64,000 bases of DNA. Source: Platanthera guangdongensis (Eukaryota; Streptophyta; Magnoliopsida; Asparagales; Orchidaceae). Each line of letters opens with the position of its first letter. Positions within the stretch are counted from its first letter, which is position 1. The notes under the pieces were generated by a model that made no database searches, had not been told where the DNA came from, and was given only the letters and a program-made list of their open reading frames with translations. Below, piece after piece: positions 32,255-41,986 of the stretch. The DNA is taken from positions 153,948,416-154,012,415 of the forward strand of contig CM077149.1 in NCBI GenBank assembly GCA_039583875.1, read 5' to 3'. A program made the position numbers and the translations under genes.

Positions 32255-33171
32255 TTTTTTTTATATATATATATATATATATATACGAGTCGCATGCACG
32301 GGCCTCCGGCCCGATGGCTACGCGGCACAGTACCTGGCCACCGACGGCGGGCTTCGCCCGCCCCCCGCAGGGCTTTTGGTTTTTATTTGTTTTTTGTAAT
32401 TTTTTTTTAAAAAGGGCGGTCTCCTCCGTACGGACAAGGAAATTTAAGGGTCAAGATGGTCTCAAAACGAAAAGTGATCAACATGAAAGTTGTAGATCTC
32501 GGCGAGACGAACAACTTTTATGTTGATCACCTTTTGATTTGAACCCGTCTTGGACCTCGATTTGGGCACCTAAATCGGGGGCGGCGGAACGGTTTACTGT
32601 AGCAGTTCCGCCGCCTCCGATTTCGGGGCCCAAATCGAGGTCTAAATCGGCTCTAAATCAAAAAGTGATCAACATGAAAGTTGTTCGTCTCGCCGAGATC
32701 TACAACTTTCATGTTGATCACGTTTCGTTTTGAGACCATCTTGACCCTCAAAATCCCTTGCCCGTACGCCCGTACCTTAGTTATTATAGTCTCACACCGC
32801 CCGTTCTAATGTTAAACCGTGTGTTTATAAGAAATATGCAGTATGCCACCTCTGAATTGTTTTCCTTGACCAAATTGGGTTTCTCTTGTGATGAGTTGGG
32901 CCGGCCAGAGTGGGCCTTCTTGAGTGTGTTGTCAGTCCAATGTCCGTGTCCTTCCTCCTTTTCAGTCAGTCTTTCATTATTTTTAGAAGTATATAGGGGC
33001 AAAAATGTAATTTTACATAACCTAATTAGTAGGTTTAGGAGACCTATTAAAATGTGTAGAGATGATGGAATATGATTGAGCTTGATCGGACAACAGCAGA
33101 ATTATCAAACCATAATCAGATGACTATTGTAATTTCGAACTCATGAGTTTATACTTTCTTTATAATGATAA

Positions 33172-33240
<69 letters not shown>
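32255..33240 (+). mobile_element. insertion in copy 1, bounded by (TA)n, class unknown
   Basis: In copy 2 the corresponding site is continuous (a short TA run at about 62718-62745), so about 1 kb was gained here. The insert opens with CGAGTCGCATGCACGGGC after (TA)n, includes GGCGGGCTTCGCCCGCC, the fold-back at 32425-32775, and ends with TTTCGAACTCATG, CTTTCTTTATAATGATAAAG and a long (TA)n. Its last 180 bp (GTAGGTTTAGGA onward) are related, inverted, to 63812-63980. No ORF with a transposon domain. Confidence 0.6.
32425..32775. repeat. 0.35 kb near-perfect fold-back with nested hairpins
   Basis: Arms run from CGTACGGACAAGG and GGGTCAAGATGGTCTCAAAA to TTTTGAGACCATCTTGACCC and CCTTGCCCGTACG. 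Within each arm a second hairpin repeats GTGATCAACATGAAAGTTGT against ACAACTTTCATGTTGATCAC around GATCTCGGCGAGAC. The centre is GGCGGCGGAAC / GTTCCGCCGCC flanking a 14 bp loop. Related by motif to 8177-8614. Confidence 0.88.

Positions 33241-33247
<7 letters not shown>
33172..33247. repeat. (TA)n microsatellite, about 38 units
   Basis: Uninterrupted TA run at the right end of the insertion in duplication copy 1. Confidence 0.95.
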
Positions 33248-33251
<4 letters not shown>

Positions 33252-33759
33252 TATTACAAAAATGCAATAAAAATGGAAAGAAAAACAATTGAAAGGAAAG
33301 AAAGAAAGAGGAAGCCCCTTTAGGAATATAAGTTAATACACACACGGGTGCATGAATTAGGGACCTGTGTGACCACCACAGGATCATAACAGTGACAATG
33401 TAATTTCGGCATGACACCCCCACTGCTTGTAGGCATCAAAGGGCAGTTGTGTCGGGTAATTGCAATCTCGCTTTTTTGGGGAAGGGGGGCAAGCAGCGAA
33501 AGTGTCGTTGTGTTGTGACATTGTTGCACCCGTGGTCCTATTGTGGCTGGGGCACTGTATATTATTATACTATCACACACACACACATTTTAAATATATC
33601 AATATCATAAATATTATTATTATATATTTCCCGTCAAACTAACATTAATGTATCTTTCATGCTTATATATATAAGCAGAGCCGTCCTTTTGGGCTAGAGA
33701 GCATGCAAGTCCGATCAGAACATCTGCAAATTAGTTCAAGCAAGTATTCACATGACCGC

Positions 33760-34490
33760 TTAGCAGTATGCCAATACACAATCAAAACATAACATAAAAT
33801 AAAAATAATAAAAGTGACACATGGATTTAACGTGGAAACCCAAATGAGTGAAAACCACGGGACGATCGGAGTGCAGATCAGAAAATCGTCATTAAAAATA
33901 TATGAAAACAATAGTCAATTACAAGGTTTTTCATCATCGATCCACACAGAATCTTCATTAATTTCGCACCACACAATATTATACAATAAACAGTATCAAA
34001 AATTGCAAGTTAGCAACAATGGCGGACCGGATTACACAAATCCTATACAAGATGCCTTTTCGGATCTTGCACAAATCTGCTCCAGATCCAATCCGTGTAT
34101 GCGAAGTGTTAATCGTAAACGTCGTAAAACGTCGTCTGAAAACTCTTCCAAACTGAGACAATTGCCACAAAGGTTTCTTTTGAAATTTTTCAAGGCTTGA
34201 GTTTGGAGAGAAGTGGATTTTTACCACTCCTCCTGCATACCTATTTATAGGCCCAAAACCAAGGAGATAGAGGTAGTAGATGGCATATGGATGAAATTTT
34301 CATGAAGCTTCTCTCGGTCAAAAGCATATGTCATGAAACTTCCTTTAGGCACTTTCCTAAGAGCTTCCTTCAATAGCACATGTTGGTTTCGAGGTCAATG
34401 ACGACTACTCCTTTTCACACATGTCATGCTTGAAAAACATGATCAAAATTGGTTAGTCTCTTTCAAACTTATGAGAAAATTATCTCAACA
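33760..34490 (-). repeat. 3' LTR of copia element in duplication copy 1
   Basis: On the minus strand the LTR starts TGTTGAGATA at 34490, directly after a purine tract (AAAAGAGGGGGAT). A CCTATAAATAGG box lies at about 34239-34250. The far end near 33760 is approximate, since no second LTR is available here. A diverged piece of the same LTR is at 40447-40690. Confidence 0.7.
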
Positions 34491-34699
34491 ATCCCCCTCT
34501 TTTCGACTAAGTGAAGAAACATGTTCCTCTGACAATCTTCCTTCAAATCTCCAAACATGTCTCCACTTTTGGTGAGCAATACCAAATTTAAGTTAATAGT
34601 TTTCTCCACAAAGGATGAGAATTGTACCTAACAACCAATTCTCCTTTGCTTTATGTGTAGGGAACCACCATGTCGGTGATTCTCATGCAATGCTCGAAC

Positions 34700-35060
34700 T
34701 TTCTTCTCGACACAGTCTTCATAAGCATATCTGCTTCATTGTCATCCGTGTGCACTTTTTGCAAATCTATCTCTCTCAGCTCTAGAGTGTCATGTATCCA
34801 ATGATATCACATGTCAATATGCTTGTACCTCGAGTGAAAGGTGTGGTTCTTCCTAAAATGAATCGCACTCTGACTATCACATAGAAGTGTGTAGCGCTCT
34901 TGAGTGAAATCCAACTCCTTTATGAAACGCTTCATACAAATAAGCTTTTCCCTGCCTTAGTGATTGCAATAAACTCTGTCTATATAGTAGATAGTGCGAC
35001 ACACTTCTGTAGTCTAAACTGCCCAACATAGTCCCCCCTGCAAATAGGATCAAGTACCCA
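34700..35060 (-). pseudogene. copia RNase H, duplication copy 1 (empty site of the solo LTR)
   Basis: Minus strand encodes FRLQKCVALSTI-stop, TEFIAITKAEKSL, FIKELDFTQERYTLLCDSQS and HSRYKHIDTWYHWIHDTLVL-like sequence, the standard copia RNase H. At about 35040-35055 the minus strand reads TTCTGGGTACTTGATCC without interruption; the same place in copy 2 holds a solo LTR. Confidence 0.78.
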
Positions 35061-35269
35061 GAAGTCGATCTTCAAGAGTCTAAATCTCAAGTCATATCAA
35101 TATCAGTATAGCTCAGTAGCTCTAACTCACTATCTACAAACATTACCCCAAGTCTGATGTCCCATGTGGGTACTTAGAATCCACTTCATAATGTTTGAAT
35201 GTTCCCTTCCGGAATTGGAGAGAAACCTACTAACAGTGCCAACAATGTGTGTTATATCATGGCGGATGC

Positions 35270-36280
35270 ACACAATTACATACATAAGACTACCAACTGC
35301 AGAAGCATAGGGGACCTTCTGCATGCATCTCCTCTTTCTCCTTAGACGTGCTTGGACACTGGTCAACAGTAAGTCTGAAGTGAGCCGCAAGCGGCGTGCT
35401 CACCTTCTTCGCTATATCCATATTAAATCTCTGCAACACCTTCTTGATATATCTTTCCTGTCATAGTCAAAGTTCTTGGAGCTTCTGTCTCTCCGAGTAA
35501 GCATCCCTAGGATAGTCTTCGCAACTCCCAGGATCTTCATCGCAAATATGGAGCTCAACTATTGCTTCAGTTTGATAATGCGAGCAATGCTCCACCTAAC
35601 TATCAGTCTGTCGTCAATGTAAAGGAGTAAGATAATGTAATTCTCTGGAACATACTGCTTTATAACATGCATCGATCAAGAGTGGTCCTCCCGAAGTCGA
35701 TCTCCCCATAAAAGCATCAAACTTCTTCTACCAATATCGCGGGGCCTACTTCAGGCCATATAAACTCTTCTTCAAGCGAAAAAATAGACTCTCCTTCACT
35801 TTCACCATGAATCCTTCAGACTGCTCCATATACAACTCTGCCTCAAGATTGCTATGTAGAAATGTGGTCTTGACATTCATCTGCTCAATCTCTAGGTCTA
35901 GCCTTGTAGCATGACCAAGAACTATCCGGATAGACGACATCTTTATAAGAGGAGAGAAGATCGCATCAAAATCAACTCCTTGTTTCTGAATAAAACCCTT
36001 CACCACTAATCTGGCGCTATATTTGAGTTGTGTTGAGGGGTCTCCCTGCTTAATGCTAAAAATCCAATGATTAATTCTTCAGTGCCTTATTGCCCTTAGG
36101 AAATCTTACCAAATCATAAGTGTGGTTCACATATAGAGATTATATTTCGTCCTGCATAGCAACCATCCATTTTTCTTCTCCGAGCTCTGTACTGCTTCAT
36201 CAAAGTACTCAGGTTAGCCTGCATCAGTCAACAGAACATACTTGTTAGTGTAGTATCTCAAAATGAGTGTTTGACTCTAT
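35270..36280 (-). pseudogene. copia reverse transcriptase, duplication copy 1
   Basis: Frame 36006-35746 reads VKGFIQKQGVDFDAIFSPLI, LDLEIEQMNVKTTFLHSNLE and MEQSEGFMVKVKESLFFRLK, KSLYGLK. After frameshifts the palm motif is YIDD (near 35610), then QRFNMDIAKKVSTPLAAHFR and QKVPYASAVGSLMYVIVCIR. Multiple stops separate the parts. Confidence 0.82.
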
Positions 36281-36639
36281 CAGACCTCTGTGGAGCGAGC
36301 TCAGATGGTGATGTATGCACATCATCAGTGATGTCCTATGTAGGCTCTATATCAATAGCATCCTCATGATTTGGAAGTGCCTCAATTCTTTATATCGGCT
36401 CAGGCTCTGTAGCCTCCTTAGTATCATCACTTCCAATTATATAAGACTCTACATCGATGTGAGAGTCGTCCTTCTCAGTTTTCTCAGGATTAACCATAAG
36501 CCGATCCTCACAAAATATAGCACCACAAATGCGTACAAGTTTCTTATCAACTAGATTAAAGAACCGGTCGTCAAACTCGCCGCTACGTCCATATCCAAGA
36601 AAAAAGCATTATCGAGTCTTGAAATCTAACTTTGATCTT

Positions 36640-37150
36640 TTGTCTCGTGGGGCGTGCACAAAAGCTCTGTAACTAAAGACCCTCAAGTGACTATATAAAG
36701 GGTTTTCTCTAACCAGATAATATAAGAAAAACCCTCATGTAATGCATAGCTGAGAGAGAGGTTGATGACATATGCAACTGTATATAAAGCCTCACCCCAA
36801 AACATATCAGATATCTTTGACACAGATAACATACACCTCACCCTATCCATTAATGTCTTATTCATTCTTTCTTCTACGTCATTAAGCTGCAATATTTTAG
36901 GCGGAGTCTTTTCATGACTGACCCCTTGCTCTCTACAGTACTCATCAAAAGGACCAATATACTCTTCCCAATTGTCAGACCCGATGCATTATAGCTTTCT
37001 CCCAAATTTATTTTTCATATAAATGTAGTATCTCTGAAAGGTGTTGAGGACTTCATTTTTAGTCTTAATAGCGTTGACACATAGTTTTCTCGAATAATCG
37101 TCAATGAACGTCACGAAGTAAGACACTCCTCCTCTTGTTTGTGTTGGATC
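36640..37150 (-). pseudogene. copia integrase, duplication copy 1
   Basis: Minus strand: GVSYFVTFIDDYSRK, GSDNWEEYIGPFDEYCREQG, stop, LNDVEERMNKTLMDRVRCML and ISDMFWGEALYTVAYVINLS. The second catalytic Asp (SDN) and the Glu (EER) are visible. The N-terminal zinc part is missing: homology is lost at about 37188 before the first half of the core. Confidence 0.82.
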
Positions 37151-37199
37151 TTGAGGCATCGTTAGAGGGAGTGAATAAGGACAAACTATAATTTTTTAA

Positions 37200-37920
37200 A
37201 TTAACAAAATATTTGGTCAAATTGTTCTAGAATCAAGAAAGCTTAGTCACAACCAAATATTTATAACAAATCACTTTGAGATTTATAATAAAATAAAATG
37301 CAAGTTTATTTCAAAAATGATAGGAAAATTACAAACAAAAGATTTCAATAAACCTTGAAATTGAGACTAATAATGTCGTGCCTAATAGCCAACGACCTAT
37401 TTGCCACGGTTACTTCCGTGGCAAATAATCTACTTATTAGCTACGCTTGAAACCCCTGGATATTAATAAGATTGCAATTTTAAAAACTATTTGCCACGAT
37501 TTGAAACCGTGGCAAATAATAATTTTTTATAAAACATTTGTACTACAGCATGTTTGAAGAATAACAACACTACAATTCATATACAATATGTCCAATAATA
37601 ACCAATAAAAAGTTACATAAATCACTAAATTTAAAGCCGCATAGGGACTAAGTTAACGATAGCATGTGTTGTGTGCTCCACGTAGAGGTCATCATGCTCC
37701 GTCTTGTATTAAATTTAGGGTGTTATTTGAGTTGCATCACGAAGATGATGTCTCCCCGTCACCATGTAAGGCTGCAAACAACATTATATAAATTTGGCTA
37801 ATGATTCGCAGAACTTTAGAGACAATCAAAGCCAAAAATGACGCATAAAAACTACAAGAAAATATAGAGGAAGCCATGCTTATAGCTTTATCAGCATGTC
37901 CTTTGAAAATGACACATAAA
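37200..37920. other. possible CACTA terminal region (sub-terminal GCCACGG repeats)
   Basis: TTTGCCACGGTTACTTCCGT and TTGCCACGATTTGAAACCGT, each followed by GGCAAAT, form inverted pairs at about 37398-37430 and 37488-37520. Such pairs are typical of sub-terminal regions of plant CACTA elements. AACAACACTACAATTC at about 37563 could be a terminus but no partner or TSD is found. A short minus frame near 37640-37720 (EHDDLYVEHTTHAIVNLVPM) looks coding but is unidentified. Confidence 0.35.
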
Positions 37921-39110
37921 AACTACATCGGCCACCTGCCGGACTTCAACACCAGTCCGCGCAGTCCTCCATAGCAGCTAACACCTGCTACACCACCAGA
38001 GCTCGGCAAAGGCCACATCCGAACTCCAAGGCCAGTCCACAACAGCGGACACCACGGACTCGCCGGTCCGCAAAGCCTCCCGCGGATAGACCACCCAATC
38101 CGTCGGTTACCACAAGCTTGCAAATCTACAAGGCCGCACACCAGGCCGCTCAGGCCGCACAGTCCGTCCGGCCTGCCCATCACCCACTTGCACTTCACAA
38201 ATTTCAACATTATTTGCTCTGCTTGATCCTCTATCGATCAATACTACGGAGCACATCTACAAACATTCATCATAGATTCTATTATGCTTTGCTTAGTCAC
38301 TATTTGACTAATACCTCAAAGCATCCCTACTAACATTCATATAAACAAAAATAAGATGAATACGGAGAAACAAAAAGTATACCTCTGGTTCTCAGGACCT
38401 CAGCTCAAATAAGCAACGCCACTAGGCACTAGCAAAGCATGAAAATGTCAAGAATTGAGATACTCTTGAGTCCTGAATTGAGAAATTCTTCAACCTCCTC
38501 CTTTGTGTTACCTGACACAAAATTCATGAAAGGTCAAGAAAAAGTAGATCATTCAAATTTTTAGAAATTGATTTCCATGTAATAAAAGGTTATTTGGCAA
38601 GGTACAGGCCATGTCTTACAAAGAAAATAACAAGTGAAAAAATGTACTCTAGAGAACAAAAAAAGGGGTCAAAGGAATCGCATCGAAATAAACATTATCT
38701 AGGAGCAAACTTACAGAAAATTGATTTGCTAAGACGGGTTTAGCTTCACAAACTCCAGGGACCAATTGCCATCGTTAAAAATCACCTTTGTAGCTTCTTC
38801 CTATCAGTCCTATGCTACCTGCACTGAGAGTTGAAGGTTGCAATTAAAAGAACCGAAAAATAATGTAGTTAAAATTATGTATATAATTAGTGTTTTCCTC
38901 AAATGGGTATCATAATAATAAGAAGAAAAGGGTGATTTTCTTCATTATTTTATGTGCAACCTTCAATCGGGAAATTGAAGAAGAAGAAGAACCTGAGCCT
39001 GGAAATCGGCGGGCTGCCGGGCTGGACGGGAAATCGGCGGGCGCGGGACCGGGACGGGGAATCGGCGGGCGCGGGACCGGGAAAATGAGGCGGACGGGAA
39101 TCGTCGATGG
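37921..39110. other. no gene recognised
   Basis: GC-rich part (37925-38200) with GGCCGCACACCAGGCCGC words, then AT-rich DNA. No supported frame. Confidence 0.4.
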
Positions 39111-39119
39111 AATGAATTA

Positions 39120-39390
39120 AGTAACGTATCGGAGCAAATCGTCGATCGGGAGGAGCAAATCGTCGATCGGGGCAACTGAGCAAATCGTCGATCCGGAGAA
39201 TGAGGCGGTAGAAGCAAATCGTTGATCGGGCAACTGAGCAAATCGTCGATCGGGCAACTGAGCAAATCGTCGATCGGGAGAATGAGGCGGACCGCGGACG
39301 GGAAATCGTCGATAGAGTGATGAACGATCGTCGACCAGAAGGATTGGAGAAAATCGTCGATCGGAGGAAATCGGGGGAAATAGCGGTCCT
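39120..39390. repeat. GAGCAAATCGTCGATCGGG minisatellite
   Basis: The word GCAAATCGTCGATCGG recurs about nine times with variable spacers of 0-15 bp. CGATCG and GATC are palindromic. The array accounts for the long minus-strand open frames here. Confidence 0.85.
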
Positions 39391-39471
39391 TCTACAAAAT
39401 TTCAAAAAATAATGGGGGGCCAGTGTCCCTTGGGCCCCCCACTAGATCCGCCCATGCCACTCCCCACAAGA

Positions 39472-39527
39472 CCTCTCTCTCTCTCTCAGCTCTCTCTCTC
39501 TCAGCTCTCTCTCTCTCTCTCTCTCTA
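39472..39527. repeat. (CT)n microsatellite
   Basis: Interrupted CT run with AGCTCTCTC breaks. Confidence 0.95.
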
Positions 39528-39910
39528 TCTATCTCTCGCATTCGGTCTCCTCCTGTGCTGCTCTCAGTACTGTTCCGATATATGCTTTCCAGCCCAGCTT
39601 TAATGATATTATACCATATATATATACTGTGGTGGATGGCCGGCCAGCCGGACGCAACTATTTGTTGGTCATCATCCGTCGGACAGTGCAGTTTATATAT
39701 AGCCAGCTGCCAGCTCATGCTCTTTCAGGTGCCCGTGGACGACAACCTGCATATGCATGCATGGCTATATATATACATATAAAAACAAGCTAGCTAGCTA
39801 GCTATATGCATGGTCTTTATTTTCATCAGTGCTACTGTATATGCATATGCTGATGATATGCATGTGTATATTAGCTAGCTAGTATACATACACTCTATAT
39901 CTGTAATTAA

Positions 39911-40040
39911 GGCTTCCTCTCCGGGGACTTATTTGTTAGAAATATTTTCATCGGTCAAGTGGTTACGATCACAAGAACTGATTCAAATGGTAACCACTTG
40001 ACCATTTGATTGGTGAAAATAAGTCCTCCCAAACAAAATC
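39911..40040. mobile_element. Tourist-like MITE, copy 2 (diverged)
   Basis: Flanked by taa (39908-39910 and 40041-40043). Internal words TTTTCATCGGTCAAGTGGTT and TGGTGAAAATAAGTCCTCCC match the arms of the MITE at 12501-12629, with an older, less symmetrical left end (GGCTTCCTCTCCGGGGACTT). Confidence 0.75.
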
Positions 40041-40084
40041 TAATTATATATATATATAAATATATATAGCTGCAGGTTGAAGTG

Positions 40085-40305
40085 GATCCGGATCCTCTCC
40101 ATTTCACATGAAATGGAGGGGGTCCATTTCAGCCTTTAATGATCAAGATGTGCCCACATAATATCCTGTGGATGAGATTTTTTTGAATAAAAAAAAATAT
40201 AAAAGGTTAGGAATAACTGAACCCGTTGGATCAAAATAGAAGCCATCATGGCCATGAAATGGATCCCCTCCATTTCAAGTGAAATGGAGAGGATCCTGAT
40301 TTGGT
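40085..40305. mobile_element. fold-back MITE-like element
   Basis: Left GGATCCGGATCCTCTCCATT followed by TCACATGAAATGGAGGGGG; right GATCCCCTCCATTTCAAGTG followed by AAATGGAGAGGATCC. The arms contain small internal palindromes (CCATTTCAC/GTGAAATGG). No ORF; TSD not resolved. Confidence 0.65.
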
Positions 40306-40446
40306 TGAAGTAGGGGGATGTGTTCACGTGGGATGTGTTTAATTATGCAAATTAATTTGTTACGTGATTATGATCTGTCATGATATAGTTTTTTTAAATA
40401 ACAATGCACCCCAGCTGCACCTGCAGTGGATCCTAGGTAAATCAAA

Positions 40447-40690
40447 AATGACAAGTTACCGACAATTATTGCGGACGACGAGACAGATTGCACAAATCAT
40501 TTATGAGAAGCCTCTTCAAATCTTTGCCAAATCTGCTCCAGATCTAATTCGTGTAGGAGAAGTATTATTCGTCAACGCTGCAGAACGACGTCTAAAAGCT
40601 CTCACAAACTAATACTGATTATCATAAAGGCCTCTCAGGAGAAATCTTACAATGCTTGTGTTTGAAGTTAAGTGGATGCAGTGGCAGGCC
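40447..40690 (-). repeat. diverged fragment of the duplicated copia LTR
   Basis: ACAAGTTACCGACAATTATT, ATTGCACAAATC, AAATCTGCTCCAGATCTAAT and GACGTCTAAAAGCTCT match in order the LTR stretch at about 34005-34150. The frame seen here is non-coding LTR sequence. Confidence 0.65.
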
Positions 40691-40877
40691 CAGAACTATT
40701 TTCTAGTGTGGGCATTCATTTAACGATAATTATTTTTTGGCAAATATAAGAAAAATGACAAAAATATTACAAACTTACAATAGCAAATTGGACCCTTTAA
40801 ATAAACAAAATAACTAAATAAAGTTGTTTACTAGCCTACAATGTCCTTTGATGTTTCATGTTTTGGAAGCATTTCAT

Positions 40878-40990
40878 TACATATGATGGAGCCGTCATGT
40901 TTTTATAGCGAATTGGGATGTGGTTAGCCCACTCCCTATGATCCCCACTAAATTAGTGAGATCATGGATTTGACTACCGCGTGTGCGATC
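40878..40990 (+). repeat. fragment of the LTR family also at 27375
   Basis: CATATGATGGAGCCGTCATG, TAGCCCACTCCC and GATCCCCACTAAATTAGTGA follow the same order as 27372-27480. It is cut at 40990 by a copia 5' LTR. Confidence 0.55.
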
Positions 40991-41337
40991 TGTTGAAAAT
41001 CATAATGCTGAAATTAATCTTGGGCAGAAGACAAATAGGCACCGTGAAGACAATCAAGACAAAGAAGAGGAAGACGAAGCAAGACATTAAAGGTGTACCT
41101 GTTGTCGCGGCGTCGAGTGATGGCATACCTGTTTAATGGCGTTGAGTGTAAGCGTACCTGTTTTGATGCGTCGTTTGATCCTTTTTCTAGAAACATTAAA
41201 TGCTCTATGTTCTATATGTGTGTGTGTGTGTTGTACAGAATCAATGACTAGTATGGAATGAAGAATGTGTATCTGATATTTCTTTCTACTTCTTCCCACC
41301 TTTGTTTTTTCCTCTTTTGCATTTTCTAGCTCCATCA
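40991..41337 (+). repeat. 5' LTR of a third copia element (347 bp)
   Basis: Starts TGTTGAAAATCATAATG and ends CTCCATCA, directly before the primer binding site. No 3' LTR of this family is seen in the window. Confidence 0.7.
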
Positions 41338-41338
41338 G

Positions 41339-41350
41339 TGGTATCAGAGC
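41339..41350 (+). promoter_or_regulatory. primer binding site (initiator tRNA-Met type)
   Basis: TGGTATCAGAGC one base after the LTR is the standard copia PBS. Confidence 0.85.
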
Positions 41351-41428
41351 GTATCGTGCTAGTAAGTGTCATCAGAGAAGGAAGCCCTGTTCATTTGACA
41401 TACGTTCATCTGACCATTCTCATCATAT

Positions 41429-41535
41429 GGCTATCACCAATTCATCTCACATGTTTCAGTTCACTCAAAATGGTGTTCCCATTTTTGATGGGGAATATTA
41501 TGATTTCTGGAGCACTCATGTTGAAACACCATTTT
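41429..41535 (+). pseudogene. start of copia gag (third element)
   Basis: MAITNSSHMFQFTQNGVPIF followed by DGEYYDFWSTHVETPF and a stop is the usual copia gag opening (target Y-x-x-W-S). The next gag part, LFLQSQDLWDFV, is found at about 45770; the 4.2 kb between is an insertion cluster. Confidence 0.7.
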
Positions 41536-41639
41536 ACTGATTTAGGCTAGGATCATTATTATATGCTTAAGATGTTTTATTTGACCCAACTTGTATAAAC
41601 TAGGGTCATTGGATTATTTCCAAGGTTGTTACTTCAGAA

Positions 41640-41915
41640 GAAATCCAGAGAAGTTCAGTTCGACGAACGCAGAATTCAGATCGACGAACGCCGAGCTCAG
41701 TTCGACGAACTCAGATTCCTAACTCTAAGTTTTGCTCAACGGACGTTGAGCTCCGTTCGACGAACTTTGTTCGCAACTCAAAAGCTTAGCTCGACGAAAG
41801 CTAAGCTCAGTTCGACGAACTCTGAGCTCAGATCGACAAAGAGAAGATTCAGTTCGACGAACTTCAGGCTCAGTTCGACGAACTCCAGGCTCAGTTCGAC
41901 GAATTCCTTGTTGTG
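41640..41915. repeat. TTCGACGAAC minisatellite
   Basis: About 14 occurrences of TTCGACGAA(C) or GATCGACGAAC with a spacing of 17-25 bp, typically in the frame CTCAGTTCGACGAACTC. TTCGACGAA is nearly palindromic, and the array keeps an open frame of Ser-Ser-Thr-Asn repeats. Confidence 0.85.
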
Positions 41916-41986
41916 TTCGACATTCATGCAGTTTCTATTTTCAGAAGGCAGAATGTTTTCAAAAGCTTAATTTCAGTCAGTTACGG

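Larger units (their letters stand above)
32103..37188 (-). repeat. inverted segmental duplication, copy 1
   Basis: Near-identical in inverted orientation to 57240-62886. The match covers a 3' copia part (integrase, RT, RNase H, 3' LTR) and about 0.9 kb of non-LTR flank ending at TTCATGTTGTTTATTTT (32103). It ends on the right at ACAAACTAT (about 37188). Copy 1 contains an insertion inside a TA-rich spot (about 32255-33240) that copy 2 lacks, and lacks the solo LTR that copy 2 has. Confidence 0.87.

Noticed and set aside
33080..33170. SINE, because TTCGAACTC resembles a pol III B box
   Set aside because: No A box at the right distance, no A-rich tail and no TSD.
38950..39405. 151 aa minus-strand frame
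   Set aside because: Serine/arginine repeats produced by the CGTCGATCGG minisatellite.
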